The notes: generated by a model not told the origin, from the letters alone. DNA of 64,000 bases from Caulobacter vibrioides (GCA_001449105.1 LNIY01000095.1:62001-126000); one strand, 5' to 3'; positions 48,107-57,478 are shown, counted from the stretch's first letter. Numbers and translations are program-made.

Positions 48107-50167
48107 ATGTTGTGGAGCCCGGTGGCCTTCGCCCTGGGGGCGGTCGGCTATCTGGAACTGAAGGTCGAGCCCAGCTGGTCGCTGCTGGCGCTGGCGGCCC
48201 TGGCTCTGGGCGTCCTGGCGGTGTGGAGCCGCGGCTGGCGCCGCTGGAGCGACCTGGCCGTCCCGCTGACCCTGGCGGCCTTCGCGGCCTGCGGCGCGCT
48301 GGCGGGCAAGGTCCGCTGCGACCGCGTCGCCGCGCCGGTGATGCCGGTCGAGCGGGGCGTGCGGGTGGTCGACGGATTTGTCGTCGACGTGGTCTCGCCC
48401 GGCGCGGCCGGGCCGCGCCTGCTGATCGCCCCGGTGTCGATCTCGCGCCTTTCGCCGGCCGCCACCCCGACTCGCATTCGCGTCAGCCTGCCCGAGGGCG
48501 CGGCGGCCCCGTCGCCGGGGGCGCAACTGCGCCTGAAGGCCATGCTGTCGGCCCCGCCGTCGCCGGCCGCGCCCGGATCACACGACTTCGCCCGCGACGC
48601 CTGGTTCAACGGCATAGGGGGCGTCGGCTTCACGGTCGGCGAGATCGAGGACGCCGCCCTCGATCCGCCGCCCTGGCGGCTGCGGCTGGCCATGGCGATC
48701 AACGCCATGCGCTGGAGCCTGGCTTCCCGCATCGTCGGGCGGCTGGGTCCCGACAGCGGCGGCATCGCCGCGGCCATGGTCACCGGCCACGAAGCCTGGG
48801 TCAGTCCTGAGCAGACCGAGGCCATGCGCGCCTCGGGACTGGCGCACATTCTCTCGATCTCCGGCCTGCACATGGCCATCGTCGGCGGCTTCGTGTTCGC
48901 GGCCGTGCGGCTGCTGGTCGCCGCCTTGCCGTGGCTCGCGCTGCGGCTTCCGGGCAAGAAGATCGCCGCCCTGGCGGGGCTGGCGGCCGTCGGGGCCTAT
49001 CTGATCGTCTCCGGCGCGCCGCCGCCGGCCCTGCGCGCGGCGATCACGGCGGGCGTGGCGTTCCTGGCCATCCTCGCCGACCGGCAGGCAGTCAGCCTGC
49101 ACGGCCTGGCCCTGGCGGCCCTGATCATCCTCGTCGCCCAGCCCGAGCAGGCGGGCGCGGCGGGTTTCCAGATGTCGTTCGCCGCCACCGCGGCCCTGGT
49201 GGCGCTGGCCGAGGCCTGGCCGCGCCAGCCGCGCGAAATCTCGGTGCCCTGGCCGATCCGCTTCACCCAGGCCGCCATGGCCTGGCTCGCCATCAGCGTC
49301 GGGGCCAGCTTCGTGGCGGGCCTGGCCACCGGCCCCTTCGCCATGCAGCACTTCAACCGCGTGGCCATCTGGGGCCTGCCGGCCAATCTGGTGGTCTCGC
49401 CGCTGTCGTCCTTCGTGATCATGCCGTTCCTGGCGGTCGGGGCGGCGCTGGAGCCGCTGGGCCTGGGCGCGCCGTTCCTGGCGATCGCCGGCTGGGGCAT
49501 CGACGCGATGACCGCCGTCGCCCGCTGGTTCGCCGGCGCCCACGGCGCCCAGCAGACGGTGGCCAGCGGGCCGGGCTTCACGCTCGTCCTATCGTTCCTC
49601 GGGGTCATGCTGCTGTGCCTCTGGAAGGGCCGCCTGCGCTGGCTGGGCGTGCCGCTGTTCCTGGCCGTCAGCCTGTGGCCCCGCCCGACGCCGCCCGATC
49701 TCTGGATCGCCGCCGACGGAACGACGGCCGTGGCGCGACGGGGCGGGCAGGCCGTGCTGCTGCGTCCCGACGCCCGCCGCTTCGGCGCCGAGCTGTGGGC
49801 CCGCCGCCGGGGTCTGGCGCCTGTCGATGGCGAGGGTTTCGCTTGCGACCGCGCCTCGTGCCGCCCCACGTCTTCCGCGCCGATGGCCGTCAGCCTGTCC
49901 TGGACCCGCCGCGCGCCGCCCTTCGAGGCGTTGCAAGGCCTGTGCGCCGGCGCCGAGGTGGTGATCCTGCGCGGCCCAAGGCCCGCCGTCCTGCCGGCCG
50001 CCTGTCACGAGGCCGTCGTGCTGGCGGGCGAGGATTTCGCCGTCGGCGGAGCGGCCGAGCTCTGGCGCAAGCGCGACGGCTGGTGGATCGTCTGGACCAC
50101 GCCCGGCCGCGGCGTCCGTCCCTGGACGCAGGCTGCTGACACGAATGCGCAAGAACCGGGCGGATGA
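48107..50167 (+). CDS. comEC: ComEC/Rec2 family DNA-uptake channel, without MBL domain
   Basis: The 686-residue protein has the N-terminal soluble domain (about 60-165) and the Competence membrane domain (about 200-480): GLAHILSISGLHMAIVGGFVF, LIVSGAPPPALRAAITAGVAFLA, GFQMSFAATAAL and many helices. It would carry single-stranded DNA across the inner membrane during transformation. The C-terminal segment (about 510-686) has no HxHxDH, so the metallo-beta-lactamase nuclease domain of Bacillus-type ComEC is absent or degenerate. No ATG, GTG or TTG occurs in frame between the gltX start and 48107, so this ATG is the first usable one; a CTG at 48071 is possible. No good Shine-Dalgarno is seen. Confidence 0.88.
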   Translation: MLWSPVAFALGAVGYLELKVEPSWSLLALAALALGVLAVWSRGWRRWSDLAVPLTLAAFAACGALAGKVRCDRVAAPVMPVERGVRVVDGFVVDVVSPGAAGPRLLIAPVSISRLSPAATPTRIRVSLPEGAAAPSPGAQLRLKAMLSAPPSPAAPGSHDFARDAWFNGIGGVGFTVGEIEDAALDPPPWRLRLAMAINAMRWSLASRIVGRLGPDSGGIAAAMVTGHEAWVSPEQTEAMRASGLAHILSISGLHMAIVGGFVFAAVRLLVAALPWLALRLPGKKIAALAGLAAVGAYLIVSGAPPPALRAAITAGVAFLAILADRQAVSLHGLALAALIILVAQPEQAGAAGFQMSFAATAALVALAEAWPRQPREISVPWPIRFTQAAMAWLAISVGASFVAGLATGPFAMQHFNRVAIWGLPANLVVSPLSSFVIMPFLAVGAALEPLGLGAPFLAIAGWGIDAMTAVARWFAGAHGAQQTVASGPGFTLVLSFLGVMLLCLWKGRLRWLGVPLFLAVSLWPRPTPPDLWIAADGTTAVARRGGQAVLLRPDARRFGAELWARRRGLAPVDGEGFACDRASCRPTSSAPMAVSLSWTRRAPPFEALQGLCAGAEVVILRGPRPAVLPAACHEAVVLAGEDFAVGGAAELWRKRDGWWIVWTTPGRGVRPWTQAADTNAQEPGG

Positions 50168-50219
50168 TCGCGTGCCGCCGCTGCTAAGTCCCGGCGACGA
50201 CCCGTTTGGAGAGCCATCC

Positions 50220-50969
50220 ATGACCGACACCACGCCCTTCGCCGCCCGCCGCGCCGCCTTCCGGGCCCTGCACCAGGACGGCTTCTTCGTGCTGCCCAAC
50301 CCATGGGACGCCGGCGGCGCGGTCCGCCTGCAGAAGCTGGGTTTTGCGGCCCTGGCCTCGACCAGCGCCGGCATGGCCTGGTCCTGGGGGCGCGCCGACG
50401 GCGAGGTCACGGTCGACGACGTGATCGAGCACCTGGGCCTGCTGGTGGCCGCCACCGACCTTCCGGTCAACGCCGACTTCGAGGCCGGTTTCGCCGACAC
50501 GGCCGAGGGCTTGGCGGCCAATGTCGCCCGCGCGGTCGAGGCGGGCGTGGCGGGCCTGTCCATCGAGGACCGGATCGGCGGCGACCTCTACGCCCTCGAC
50601 ACCGCCGTCGAGCGCATCGCCGCGGCTCGCGCGGCCATCGATGCGTCGGGCCAGGACGTCGTGCTGGTGGGCCGCACCGAGGGCTTCCTGATCGGCCGCG
50701 ACGATCTCGCCCCGACCATCGAGCGCCTGGTCGCCTATTCGCAAGCCGGCGCGGACTGCCTCTACGCGCCGGGCGTGACGAGGTACGACGACATCGCCGC
50801 CATCGTCGCGGCCGTGGCCCCCAAGCCGGTCAACGTGCTGCTGTGGGGACCGGACATGAAGCTCGCCGACCTGCCGGGCCTGGGCGTGCGTCGCGCCAGC
50901 ACCGGCGCGGCGCTGGCCGCGGCCGCCTGGGCCGGGTTCGAGGCGGCGGCCAAGGCGCTGGTGCTCTAG
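50220..50969 (+). CDS. Isocitrate lyase/PEP mutase superfamily protein
   Basis: The 249-residue TIM barrel belongs to the PEP mutase/isocitrate lyase superfamily: FFVLPNPWDAGGAVRLQKLGFAALASTSAGMAW, metal-binding-type NADFEAGFADT and GLSIEDRIGG, and VLVGRTEGFLIG. The DFE and EDR segments hold the Asp/Glu ligands for Mg2+. Members cleave or form C-C or C-P bonds next to a carboxylate (oxaloacetase, 2-methylisocitrate lyase, phosphonopyruvate hydrolase). This short form is widespread and its substrate is unassigned. The start at 50220 (MTDTTPF) is preceded by GGAGA; the open frame extends further upstream into the end of comEC. Confidence 0.85.
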   Translation: MTDTTPFAARRAAFRALHQDGFFVLPNPWDAGGAVRLQKLGFAALASTSAGMAWSWGRADGEVTVDDVIEHLGLLVAATDLPVNADFEAGFADTAEGLAANVARAVEAGVAGLSIEDRIGGDLYALDTAVERIAAARAAIDASGQDVVLVGRTEGFLIGRDDLAPTIERLVAYSQAGADCLYAPGVTRYDDIAAIVAAVAPKPVNVLLWGPDMKLADLPGLGVRRASTGAALAAAAWAGFEAAAKALVL

Positions 50970-51010
50970 GCTAGATCGACACTCGTAAACTCCGACCTCT
51001 TCACCGAGCA

Positions 51011-51030
51011 TCCCCGCGAAGGCGGGGATC
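51011..51030. repeat. Short hairpin repeat
   Basis: ATCCCCGC (51011-51018) pairs with GCGGGGAT (51023-51030) around GAAG. The wording 'catccccgcgaaggcgggg' is a familiar dispersed repeat of Caulobacter-like intergenic DNA. It lies downstream of the PEP-mutase-like gene and may end or stabilise its transcript. Confidence 0.5.
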
Positions 51031-51087
51031 CAAGCCGTCTTTCGGAAGAAGGCGCGGCAGTGAGCGATCCGTTGAGGCCGCTCCGCT

Positions 51088-51245
51088 CTAGGTTGGATCG
51101 ACATTCAAAATCTGAGACGAAAACCTCGTCCTTCGACAGGCTCAGGATGAGGTTTTTCTACGATCTGGGCCTGCAAACGGTCCTCATCCTGAGCTTGTCG
51201 AAGGACGAGGACCACGTTCGAACCTTGAACGTCGATACGGCCTAG
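51088..51245. repeat. MITE-like palindromic element overlapping a stop codon
   Basis: Nested inverted repeats span about 158 bp. The outer ends are CTAGG...ATCGACATTCAA (from 51088) and TTGAACGTCGATACGGCCTAG (to 51245). The core arms are 29 bp each, 51124-51152 and 51182-51210, matching as reverse complements with one mismatch (CGACAGGCT against the CGACAAGCT implied by the other arm). A related end (CTAGATCGACACTC) occurs just upstream near 50971. The right end supplies the TAG stop of the GH43 gene. No transposase is encoded. Confidence 0.7.
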
Positions 51246-52174
51246 GGAACGGGCGGCCGGGCGATCTGCTTGATCGCGCCGTCTGCGTCGTAATCCAGCG
51301 GCGCCAGGGTGATCGAGCGGCGATGGTCGCCGCCGCCCGGCAGCAGCTTGTCGTGATAGAAGAACCACCACCGGCCGTCGCGTTCGATGATGGCCTGGTG
51401 GTTGGTCGAGATCGGCAGGTAGTCGAGGATCACGCCGCGATAGGCGTACGGCCCCATGGGCGATTTCGCGGTCGCATAGACGATCTGGCCCGGCCAGCCG
51501 GTCGAGAAGCTGAAATAGTAGAGGTCGCCGCGCTTATGCAGGAACGGCGCCTCGCCGTACTTCTTCTTCGGGTCGCTCGCCGGATAGCCGGTGACCGTCA
51601 GGTTCTCGATCGGCCCGACCGTCGATGCCATGTCCGCGCCCAGCCTGACGATCTTGGGAACCCGCGTGCCGAACAGCATGTAGGCCTGGCCGTCGCCGTC
51701 GATCAGCACCTGCGGGTCGATCGGCTCGTCGCCGGCGTTGGCGTCGCGGGCCTTGTCGATCAGCGGCGCGCCGATCGCGTCCCGGAACGGACCTTCTGGT
51801 CGCTCGGCCACGGCGACGCCGATCTTGTCGCCGCCCACCGGGGCGTAGAAGTAGTACTTGCCGCCGCGCTCGACGGCTCCCGGCGCCCAGGCCTTGGCGT
51901 CGGGCCTGGCCCATTTGAACACCGTCACGTCGAGGAACGCGCCGTCGTCGCGCCAGGTCTTCATGTCGGCCGAGCTGTAGAGCCGCCAGGAGGTCGAGTC
52001 CCAGTACTTGCCCGAGTTGGACGCATCGTCGGTGGCGTAGACATAGACCCGGTCGCCGAACACGTGCGGCGACGGATCGGCGCTGAACCGCTGGGTGATC
52101 GGCTGGGAGAGCGCCGTCGATCCGAAGGCGAGGAAAAGCGCCAGGCCAAGGGCCGCGACAGGAGCGTGAGACAT
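51242..52174 (-). CDS. Glycoside hydrolase family 43 protein (arabinosidase/xylosidase-like), exported
   Basis: The 310-residue protein has a signal peptide (1-23, ending ALS) and a five-bladed propeller of GH43. The catalytic base is Asp33 (FSADPSPHVFGDRVYVYATDD), the pKa-modulating Asp is Asp153 (EPIDPQVLIDGDGQAYM) and the general acid is Glu208 (KKYGEAPFLHKRGDLYYF). Such enzymes release arabinose or xylose from plant polysaccharide by inversion. The start at 52174 has GGAGGA at about 5 nt. The stop codon lies in the end of a palindromic element, so the last residues (RPPVP) may be set by the insertion. It stands alone between repeats and lexA. Confidence 0.88.
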   Translation of the reverse strand: MSHAPVAALGLALFLAFGSTALSQPITQRFSADPSPHVFGDRVYVYATDDASNSGKYWDSTSWRLYSSADMKTWRDDGAFLDVTVFKWARPDAKAWAPGAVERGGKYYFYAPVGGDKIGVAVAERPEGPFRDAIGAPLIDKARDANAGDEPIDPQVLIDGDGQAYMLFGTRVPKIVRLGADMASTVGPIENLTVTGYPASDPKKKYGEAPFLHKRGDLYYFSFSTGWPGQIVYATAKSPMGPYAYRGVILDYLPISTNHQAIIERDGRWWFFYHDKLLPGGGDHRRSITLAPLDYDADGAIKQIARPPVP

Positions 52175-52362
52175 GGGCTTCCTCCGGCGGGCCTTTCGCG
52201 GCCCTGGCAAGGACGTACCATTCCGAATTAACTCAGACAATTGGGGGGGCGAAGTCGCTCCCTCCACGCGCCGCCGACCGAACGCAAACGAGGCGCGGGC
52301 GCCTTTCGACACCCGCGCCTCGCGCGTCTTGCTCTAGCTGTCGTCCCCGGATCGTCGGGCCG

Positions 52363-53070
52363 TCAGTGATAGCGGCGGATCAGGCCCACCAGCTTGCCCT
52401 GCACCTCGACCTGGTCGGGGCCGAAGATGCGGGTCTCGTACTTGGGGTTGGCCGCTTCCAGGGCGATCGAGCCGCCCTTCTTGCGCAGGCGCTTGAGCGT
52501 GGCTTCCTCGCCGACCAGGGCCACGACGATCTCGCCGCTGTTGGCCGTGTCGCCCTTGCGGATGATGACGTAGTCGCCGTCGAGGATGCCGGCCTCGATC
52601 ATCGAGTCGCCCTGCACCTCGAGAACGTAGTGCTCGCCGCCGCCCAGCATGGTCTCGGGCACCGGCAGGCGGTCGCGCTCATGCTGGATGGCGTCGATGG
52701 GCGTACCGGCGGCGATGCGGCCCAGGATCGGCAGCTCGCGGCTGTCGTTGGCGATGGGCGCAACGGGAGCGGGGGCCGACGGAGCGGGTCCGCCGCCTTC
52801 CAGCACCTGCGGGCGGAACGCGCCGCGGCCCTTGGGCGGAGCGGCCGTGGTCGCCTGCTGCGGCAGCTTCACCACCTCCAGGGCGCGGGCCCGGTGAGCC
52901 AGGCGACGGATGAAACCGCGTTCCTCCAAGGCCGTGATCAGCCGGTGGATGCCCGACTTCGACGCCAGGTCCAGGGCCTCCTTCATCTCGTCGAAAGAGG
53001 GGGAGACGCCGGTCTCCTTGATCCGTTCATGGATGAACATCAGCAGCTCGTGCTGCTTGCGGGTGAGCAT
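52363..53070 (-). CDS. lexA: LexA repressor
   Basis: The 235-residue protein has an N-terminal winged helix (1-68; [29 protein letters not shown]), an alphaproteobacterial Pro/Ala-rich linker (70-110) and the S24 self-cleavage domain. That domain has scissile Ala121-Gly122, Ser156 (QGDSMIEAG) and Lys193 (ATLKRL). It represses SOS genes until RecA filaments trigger cleavage. ATG at 53070 gives the canonical N-terminus; the frame is open further upstream but would cover the operator region. Two boxes of the form GTTC-N7-GTTC lie 33-72 bp upstream, consistent with autoregulation. Confidence 0.96.
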   Translation of the reverse strand: MLTRKQHELLMFIHERIKETGVSPSFDEMKEALDLASKSGIHRLITALEERGFIRRLAHRARALEVVKLPQQATTAAPPKGRGAFRPQVLEGGGPAPSAPAPVAPIANDSRELPILGRIAAGTPIDAIQHERDRLPVPETMLGGGEHYVLEVQGDSMIEAGILDGDYVIIRKGDTANSGEIVVALVGEEATLKRLRKKGGSIALEAANPKYETRIFGPDQVEVQGKLVGLIRRYH

Positions 53071-53102
53071 GGCCGAGAACCTCGCCGCCGAATCTGTTCG
53101 CG

Positions 53103-53117
53103 GAACACACCGCGAAC
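53103..53117 (-). promoter_or_regulatory. LexA (SOS) box 1
   Basis: Read on the minus strand the sequence is GTTC-GCGGTGT-GTTC, an exact alphaproteobacterial LexA box (GTTC-N7-GTTC). It is 33 bp before the lexA start and points towards lexA. Confidence 0.8.
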
Positions 53118-53127
53118 TCTTCTCGAT

Positions 53128-53142
53128 GTTCTCTAGGTGTTC
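53128..53142 (+). promoter_or_regulatory. LexA (SOS) box 2
   Basis: GTTC-TCTAGGT-GTTC is a second exact GTTC-N7-GTTC box, on the opposite strand and 10 bp from the first. It lies 74 bp before the divergent MBL-fold gene and could place that gene under LexA control as well. Confidence 0.75.
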
Positions 53143-53215
53143 TTCGTTAATGTCAAGTTGACGCGCCGCGGGCCGCCGCGCAGGTTGGCGAAGCACAATC
53201 GGGGGTTACATCCAG

Positions 53216-54895
53216 ATGCCGAAGATCCAGGTCGACGCCTTCGACGTCCAGCTCGGCGCGGCCCTGCTGCTGCAGTTCAAGGACGCCGCGGGCGCGACGG
53301 TGCGCGTGCTGGCCGACGCCGGCTCGCCCCACGAGAACGCCGCCAGCTATCCGCCGGAGCGGGTGGCGGGCCTGCTCGACGAGGCGTTCGGGGCTTTCGA
53401 CGGAAGCTCGCGCCGAATCGACCTGATCGTGGGCACCCACTACGATTCCGATCACCTGAAGGGCCTGGTCTCGGTGGTCCAGGATGCGAGCATCGATATC
53501 GGCGAGGCCTGGCTTCCGCCGGTCGTCGACGACGCCTCGCCGCCGACGCGGGGCCAGTCCGTGCGCTCCGACCAGTTCCTGCCGATACGGTTCGCGGCCG
53601 AGGACGGCGAGGAAGTACTGGCCCGCTATCTGAAGGCCAAGCGCGAGATCTGCGACGCCCTGGAGCGGCTGGAGGACCGGTTCGGGCTGGTGGAGCGGGA
53701 GAATCCCGAGGCGATACGCTATCCGCAGATCATCCGTGCGCCGAAACTGCGCTTCAAGGCCCTTCTGGAGGGCGACGATGCGACCGCCGGGGCGGCGGCT
53801 TCCACGGAGGCGGAGAAGAGCGCCGCGCCCGATATCGATTATGATCTTGCCTTCTTCGACTACCATCTCAAGGACGCTTGGCGATCGCTCGACCGTCCCG
53901 TCGAGCGCTGCCACGGGCATGGCGATCTGTTCGAAGGTGCCGACCATAGCCGCTTCGACTGGCGCGATTCCCGGCGCTTCAGGTCCTACTACGACGACGA
54001 GAAGGGCGGCCTGAGCGTCGCCAAGGCGGAGTACTTCATCAGGCGCGATTGGGATGCGGAGGGCGGCCGGGGCGCGGTCAACACCGCTTCGCTGGCCTAT
54101 ATCCGCGCCGCCGAAGCCGAGAAGGCGATCAACGCCAAGGCGCTGGCGGCCCTGGTGGCCGCGCTGAAGGCGCGCCGGATACCGATCCGATGCCGCTTCA
54201 TCGAGGACGGCGCGCCCCTGAGGTTCGTCTGGGACGCCGCGAGCCGGCGCTTCTCACCGGGCCAGACCCTGGCCTCGTCCGGCCCGACCCTGACCCTTCT
54301 GGGGCCGTCGCGACAGCTGATCGACAAGCATCGCGACATCCTTCCCGTCGGCAACTACATGCACCTGGCCTCCAAGGCGCTGATCCCGATCAAGGGCATC
54401 ACGCCGAGCAACCAGCTGAGCTACGTGATCGTGGCCGAGAGCGACAAGCAGCGGCTGCTGATCTCGGGCGACACCGGCTTCGACGACTTCAGGCCGCTGG
54501 GAACCTCGCAGCCCTATTTCTCGGCGCTGCTGAAGGCGTTGCAGCCGCTGCACGTGATCCAGGTCGCCCACCACGGCGGCCACAACAGCCACTTCTATCG
54601 GGTGCTGCTCGACGCCGACTATCCCGAGCAGAAGGCGGCGTCGTACCTGCTGCTGTCGCACGCCACCGACGACAAGCACCGGCCCTCGGAAGCCTTCGGC
54701 AAGTTCGTGGCGGAGGCCCGGCGCGACGGCGACGACATGACCCTGTTGTTCACCGGGCGCCCCACCGCTCATCGCGTCGCCGATTTCTCGGCCCTGATCG
54801 CCCCGACCACGGAGGCGTCGGGGCGGGATCGCGGCGACGTCAGGCTGGCCTACGATAAGGCGTGGAGCGTCGTGCGCCACCCGGTCGGGTACTGA
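53216..54895 (+). CDS. Stand-alone ComEC-type metallo-beta-lactamase-fold protein with large insertion
   Basis: The 559-residue protein has no signal peptide or membrane helix. The metal-site motif is HYDSDH at 75-80 (GTHYDSDHLKG), a variant of HxHxDH. The second half has NQLSYVIVAE (399-408), LLISGD (414-419) and AHHGGHNS (451-458), the pattern of the MBL domain at the C-terminus of Bacillus-type ComEC. Between the halves (about 95-350) is an insertion with long charged helices and no recognised domain. It is probably a metal-dependent nuclease or phosphodiesterase in the cytoplasm. It is divergent from lexA with two SOS boxes between. Three ATA codons suggest a different codon habit from neighbours. 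Substrate unknown; DNA repair, DNA uptake or phage defence are open options. Confidence 0.82.
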   Translation: MPKIQVDAFDVQLGAALLLQFKDAAGATVRVLADAGSPHENAASYPPERVAGLLDEAFGAFDGSSRRIDLIVGTHYDSDHLKGLVSVVQDASIDIGEAWLPPVVDDASPPTRGQSVRSDQFLPIRFAAEDGEEVLARYLKAKREICDALERLEDRFGLVERENPEAIRYPQIIRAPKLRFKALLEGDDATAGAAASTEAEKSAAPDIDYDLAFFDYHLKDAWRSLDRPVERCHGHGDLFEGADHSRFDWRDSRRFRSYYDDEKGGLSVAKAEYFIRRDWDAEGGRGAVNTASLAYIRAAEAEKAINAKALAALVAALKARRIPIRCRFIEDGAPLRFVWDAASRRFSPGQTLASSGPTLTLLGPSRQLIDKHRDILPVGNYMHLASKALIPIKGITPSNQLSYVIVAESDKQRLLISGDTGFDDFRPLGTSQPYFSALLKALQPLHVIQVAHHGGHNSHFYRVLLDADYPEQKAASYLLLSHATDDKHRPSEAFGKFVAEARRDGDDMTLLFTGRPTAHRVADFSALIAPTTEASGRDRGDVRLAYDKAWSVVRHPVGY

Positions 54896-54904
54896 GGCGC
54901 GGCC

Positions 54905-55693
54905 TCAGCCGATCAGGTCGCGGGTGGCGGCCGTGACGTCGGCCTGGCGCATCAGGCTTTCGCCCACCAGCATGGCCTTGGCGCCCGTGGCCTCCATCCG
55001 CACCACGTCGGCGTGGGTGAAGAGGCCGCTTTCGGTGACCAGCAGCGAGCCTTCCGGCGCCAGCTTCGACAGGCGTTCGGTGACGGCCAGGTCGACCACG
55101 AAGCTCTTCAGGTCGCGGTTGTTGACGCCGAACAGCGTGGCGCCCAGCTTGCCGGCGCGCTCGGTCTCGGCCTCGTCGTGGACCTCGACCAGGGCGTCCA
55201 TGCCAAGGCGCTCGGCCTCGGCCATCAGCTCGGCGGCCAGATGGTCGTCGATCATCGCCAGGATCACCAGGATGGCGTCGGCGCCCAGGGCGCGGCTCTC
55301 GGCCACCTGCCAGGGATCGACCAGGAAATCCTTGCGGATGCAGGGCAGGGCGGTCGCCGCCCGGGCGGCCACGAGGTAGTCGTCGGCGCCCTGGAAGCTC
55401 GGGCCGTCCGTCAGCACCGAAAGGCAGGCCGCGCCGCCGTCCTCATAGGCCTTCGCCAGCGCCGGCGGATCGAAATCGGCGCGGATCAGGCCCTTGGACG
55501 GCGAGGCCTTCTTGATCTCGGCGATCAGCGACAGCTTGCCGGGCGCGTGCTTGGCCTCCAGCGCCGCCTTGAAGCCGCGCGGCGCCGAAGCGGTCTTGGC
55601 GGCGGCCTCGACCTCGGCTTGAGAACGCACGGCTTTCCGACCGGCGACGTCGTCGCGCTTGTAGTCGGCGATCTTGGCGAGAATGTCGGTCAT
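54905..55693 (-). CDS. trpC: Indole-3-glycerol-phosphate synthase
   Basis: The 262-residue TIM barrel has the family motifs [12 protein letters not shown] (57-68, with the catalytic Lys), [23 protein letters not shown] and [11 protein letters not shown]. It closes the indole ring from CdRP in tryptophan synthesis. It is monofunctional (no PRAI domain), as usual in alphaproteobacteria. The start overlaps the trpD stop by ATGA. The stop is 9 bp from the convergent MBL-fold gene. Confidence 0.96.
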   Translation of the reverse strand: MTDILAKIADYKRDDVAGRKAVRSQAEVEAAAKTASAPRGFKAALEAKHAPGKLSLIAEIKKASPSKGLIRADFDPPALAKAYEDGGAACLSVLTDGPSFQGADDYLVAARAATALPCIRKDFLVDPWQVAESRALGADAILVILAMIDDHLAAELMAEAERLGMDALVEVHDEAETERAGKLGATLFGVNNRDLKSFVVDLAVTERLSKLAPEGSLLVTESGLFTHADVVRMEATGAKAMLVGESLMRQADVTAATRDLIG

Positions 55694-56718
55694 GCGGGCT
55701 GAACTTCGGCGTTGGTGGCGGCCACGAGGCCGGCGAGGGCGGCCTTGGCGCGGCCGTCGTCGAGCACGGCGCTCGCCAGCTCCACGCCCTCACGCAGGGT
55801 CTCGACCTTGTCGGCCACCAGGAAGGCGGCGGCGGCGTTGAGCAGCACGATGTCGCGATAGGCGCCGGTCTCGCCGTCGAGCAGGCGGGTCAGGGCCGCG
55901 GCGTTGAAGGCCGGGTCGCCGCCGGTGATCTCGGCCAGCGAGGCGCGCTGCAGGCCCACGGCCTCGGGCGTGATGGTGAAGAGGCGGATCGCCCCTTCGC
56001 GCCACTCGGCCACCTCGGTCTCGCCGGTGATGGTCAGCTCGTCCATGCCGCCGCCATGCACCGACCAGGCGCGCTCGGCGCCCAAAGCGCCCAATGCACG
56101 AGCGATCGGCTCGACGAAGCGCGGGGCCGAGACCCCGACCACCTGGCGCTTGGCGCCGGCCGGATTGGTCAGCGGGCCCAGCAGGTTGAAGATGGTGCGG
56201 AAGCCCAGCTGCTGACGGATCGGCGCCACGTGCTTCATCGCCCCGTGGTGCGACTGGGCGAACAGGAAGCAGATGCCGGCGCTGTCCAGCGCGGCGCGCT
56301 GCTGGGTCAGGGTCGCATCGATGTTGACGCCCAGGGCCGCCAGCACGTCGGCGGTGCCCGACTTGGAGGTCACCGCGCGGTTGCCGTGCTTGGCCACCTT
56401 CAGCCCGCCGCCGGCGGCGACGAAGCCCACGGCGGTGGAGATGTTCAGGGTGTGAAGGCCGTCGCCCCCGGTGCCGCAGACGTCGACGACGTCATAGGGG
56501 TGTTCCAGGTGCACGGCCGCGCGGCGCATGGCGCGAGCGCAGGCGGCGATCTCGCCCACGGTCTCGCCGCGCAGGCGCATGGCGGTCACCGCCGCGGCCA
56601 CCTGGGCCGGGGTCGGTTCGCCGCGCAGGCAGGCGCTGAAGAAGACCTCGGCGTCGTCTTCCGAAAGAGTCTGGCCGTCGGCCAGCTTGGCCAGCAGGGG
56701 CTTGAAAGCGTCGGACAT
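55690..56718 (-). CDS. trpD: Anthranilate phosphoribosyltransferase
   Basis: The 342-residue protein has the PRPP-binding loop [18 protein letters not shown] (GTGGDG at 82-87), [17 protein letters not shown] and [11 protein letters not shown], all diagnostic. It transfers phosphoribose to anthranilate. ATG at 56718 (MSDAFKPLL) was chosen over the longer open frame, which lies within trpG. It is 14 bp downstream of trpG and overlaps trpC by 4 bp. Confidence 0.96.
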   Translation of the reverse strand: MSDAFKPLLAKLADGQTLSEDDAEVFFSACLRGEPTPAQVAAAVTAMRLRGETVGEIAACARAMRRAAVHLEHPYDVVDVCGTGGDGLHTLNISTAVGFVAAGGGLKVAKHGNRAVTSKSGTADVLAALGVNIDATLTQQRAALDSAGICFLFAQSHHGAMKHVAPIRQQLGFRTIFNLLGPLTNPAGAKRQVVGVSAPRFVEPIARALGALGAERAWSVHGGGMDELTITGETEVAEWREGAIRLFTITPEAVGLQRASLAEITGGDPAFNAAALTRLLDGETGAYRDIVLLNAAAAFLVADKVETLREGVELASAVLDDGRAKAALAGLVAATNAEVQPA

Positions 56719-56732
56719 GGTGGTGGCTCCGC

Positions 56733-57329
56733 CTAGACCCAGATCTGGGCGTCGCGGCGCACGCCGGCCAGGTCGAGGAAGTTGGCCAGCAGCTGGTGGC
56801 CGCCCTCGGTGGCGATGGATTCGGGGTGGAACTGCACGCCGTGCACGGGGCGGGTCTTGTGCTGCACGCCCATGATCTCGCCGTCGGCGGTCCAGGCGGT
56901 GACTTCCAGCTCGGCCGGCAGGTTCTCGCGGCGCACCGCCAGGCTGTGATAGCGCGTGGCCGTGAACGGGTCCGGCAGGTCTTTGAAGATGCCCGTATTG
57001 GCATGGCGGATCGGGCTGGTCTTGCCGTGCATGACCTCTTTCGCGCGGATCACCTCGCCGCCGTAGGCCTGCCCGATGGCCTGGTGGCCCAGGCACACGC
57101 CCAGGATCGCCAGGTCGTCGGGCGCGCCGCGCAGCAGCGGCAGGCAGATGCCGGCCTGGTCGGGCGCCTTGGGGCCCGGCGACAGCAGGACCGCCTGCGG
57201 CTTCAGGCCCAGGGCCTCCTGCACCGTCAGGTCGTCGTTGCGATGGACGACCGTCTCGGCCCCCAGCTCGTTCAGGTAATGAACGAGGTTGTAGGTGAAG
57301 CTGTCGTAGTTATCGATGACCAGGATCAT
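56733..57329 (-). CDS. trpG: Anthranilate synthase component II (glutamine amidotransferase)
   Basis: The 198-residue class I amidotransferase has Cys79 ([12 protein letters not shown]), His168 and Glu170 ([13 protein letters not shown]) as its triad. It supplies ammonia from glutamine to TrpE. It might also serve the folate (PabA) pathway, as in some bacteria. It leads the trpGDC operon and is separated from trpE by two plus-strand genes. No leader-peptide attenuator was recognised in the 149 bp upstream. Confidence 0.94.
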   Translation of the reverse strand: MILVIDNYDSFTYNLVHYLNELGAETVVHRNDDLTVQEALGLKPQAVLLSPGPKAPDQAGICLPLLRGAPDDLAILGVCLGHQAIGQAYGGEVIRAKEVMHGKTSPIRHANTGIFKDLPDPFTATRYHSLAVRRENLPAELEVTAWTADGEIMGVQHKTRPVHGVQFHPESIATEGGHQLLANFLDLAGVRRDAQIWV

Positions 57330-57478
57330 GACGCCGCCTTTCAGGCCTCGCTTCTAGTCCGGTCGGGGGCGGCGCGTCATCCCTTTACGGAAAGAGTTTT
57401 TCTGGGAAAGCGCCCAGCGTCGAAGCGCCGCGCCGCCGATCCGTTGCCACCGTGGCGCGAAGAGGCGAAATTTCCCTC

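Noticed and set aside
49997..50167. MBL nuclease domain at the C-terminus of ComEC
   Set aside because: No HxHxDH or equivalent His/Asp cluster is present in this part of the protein.
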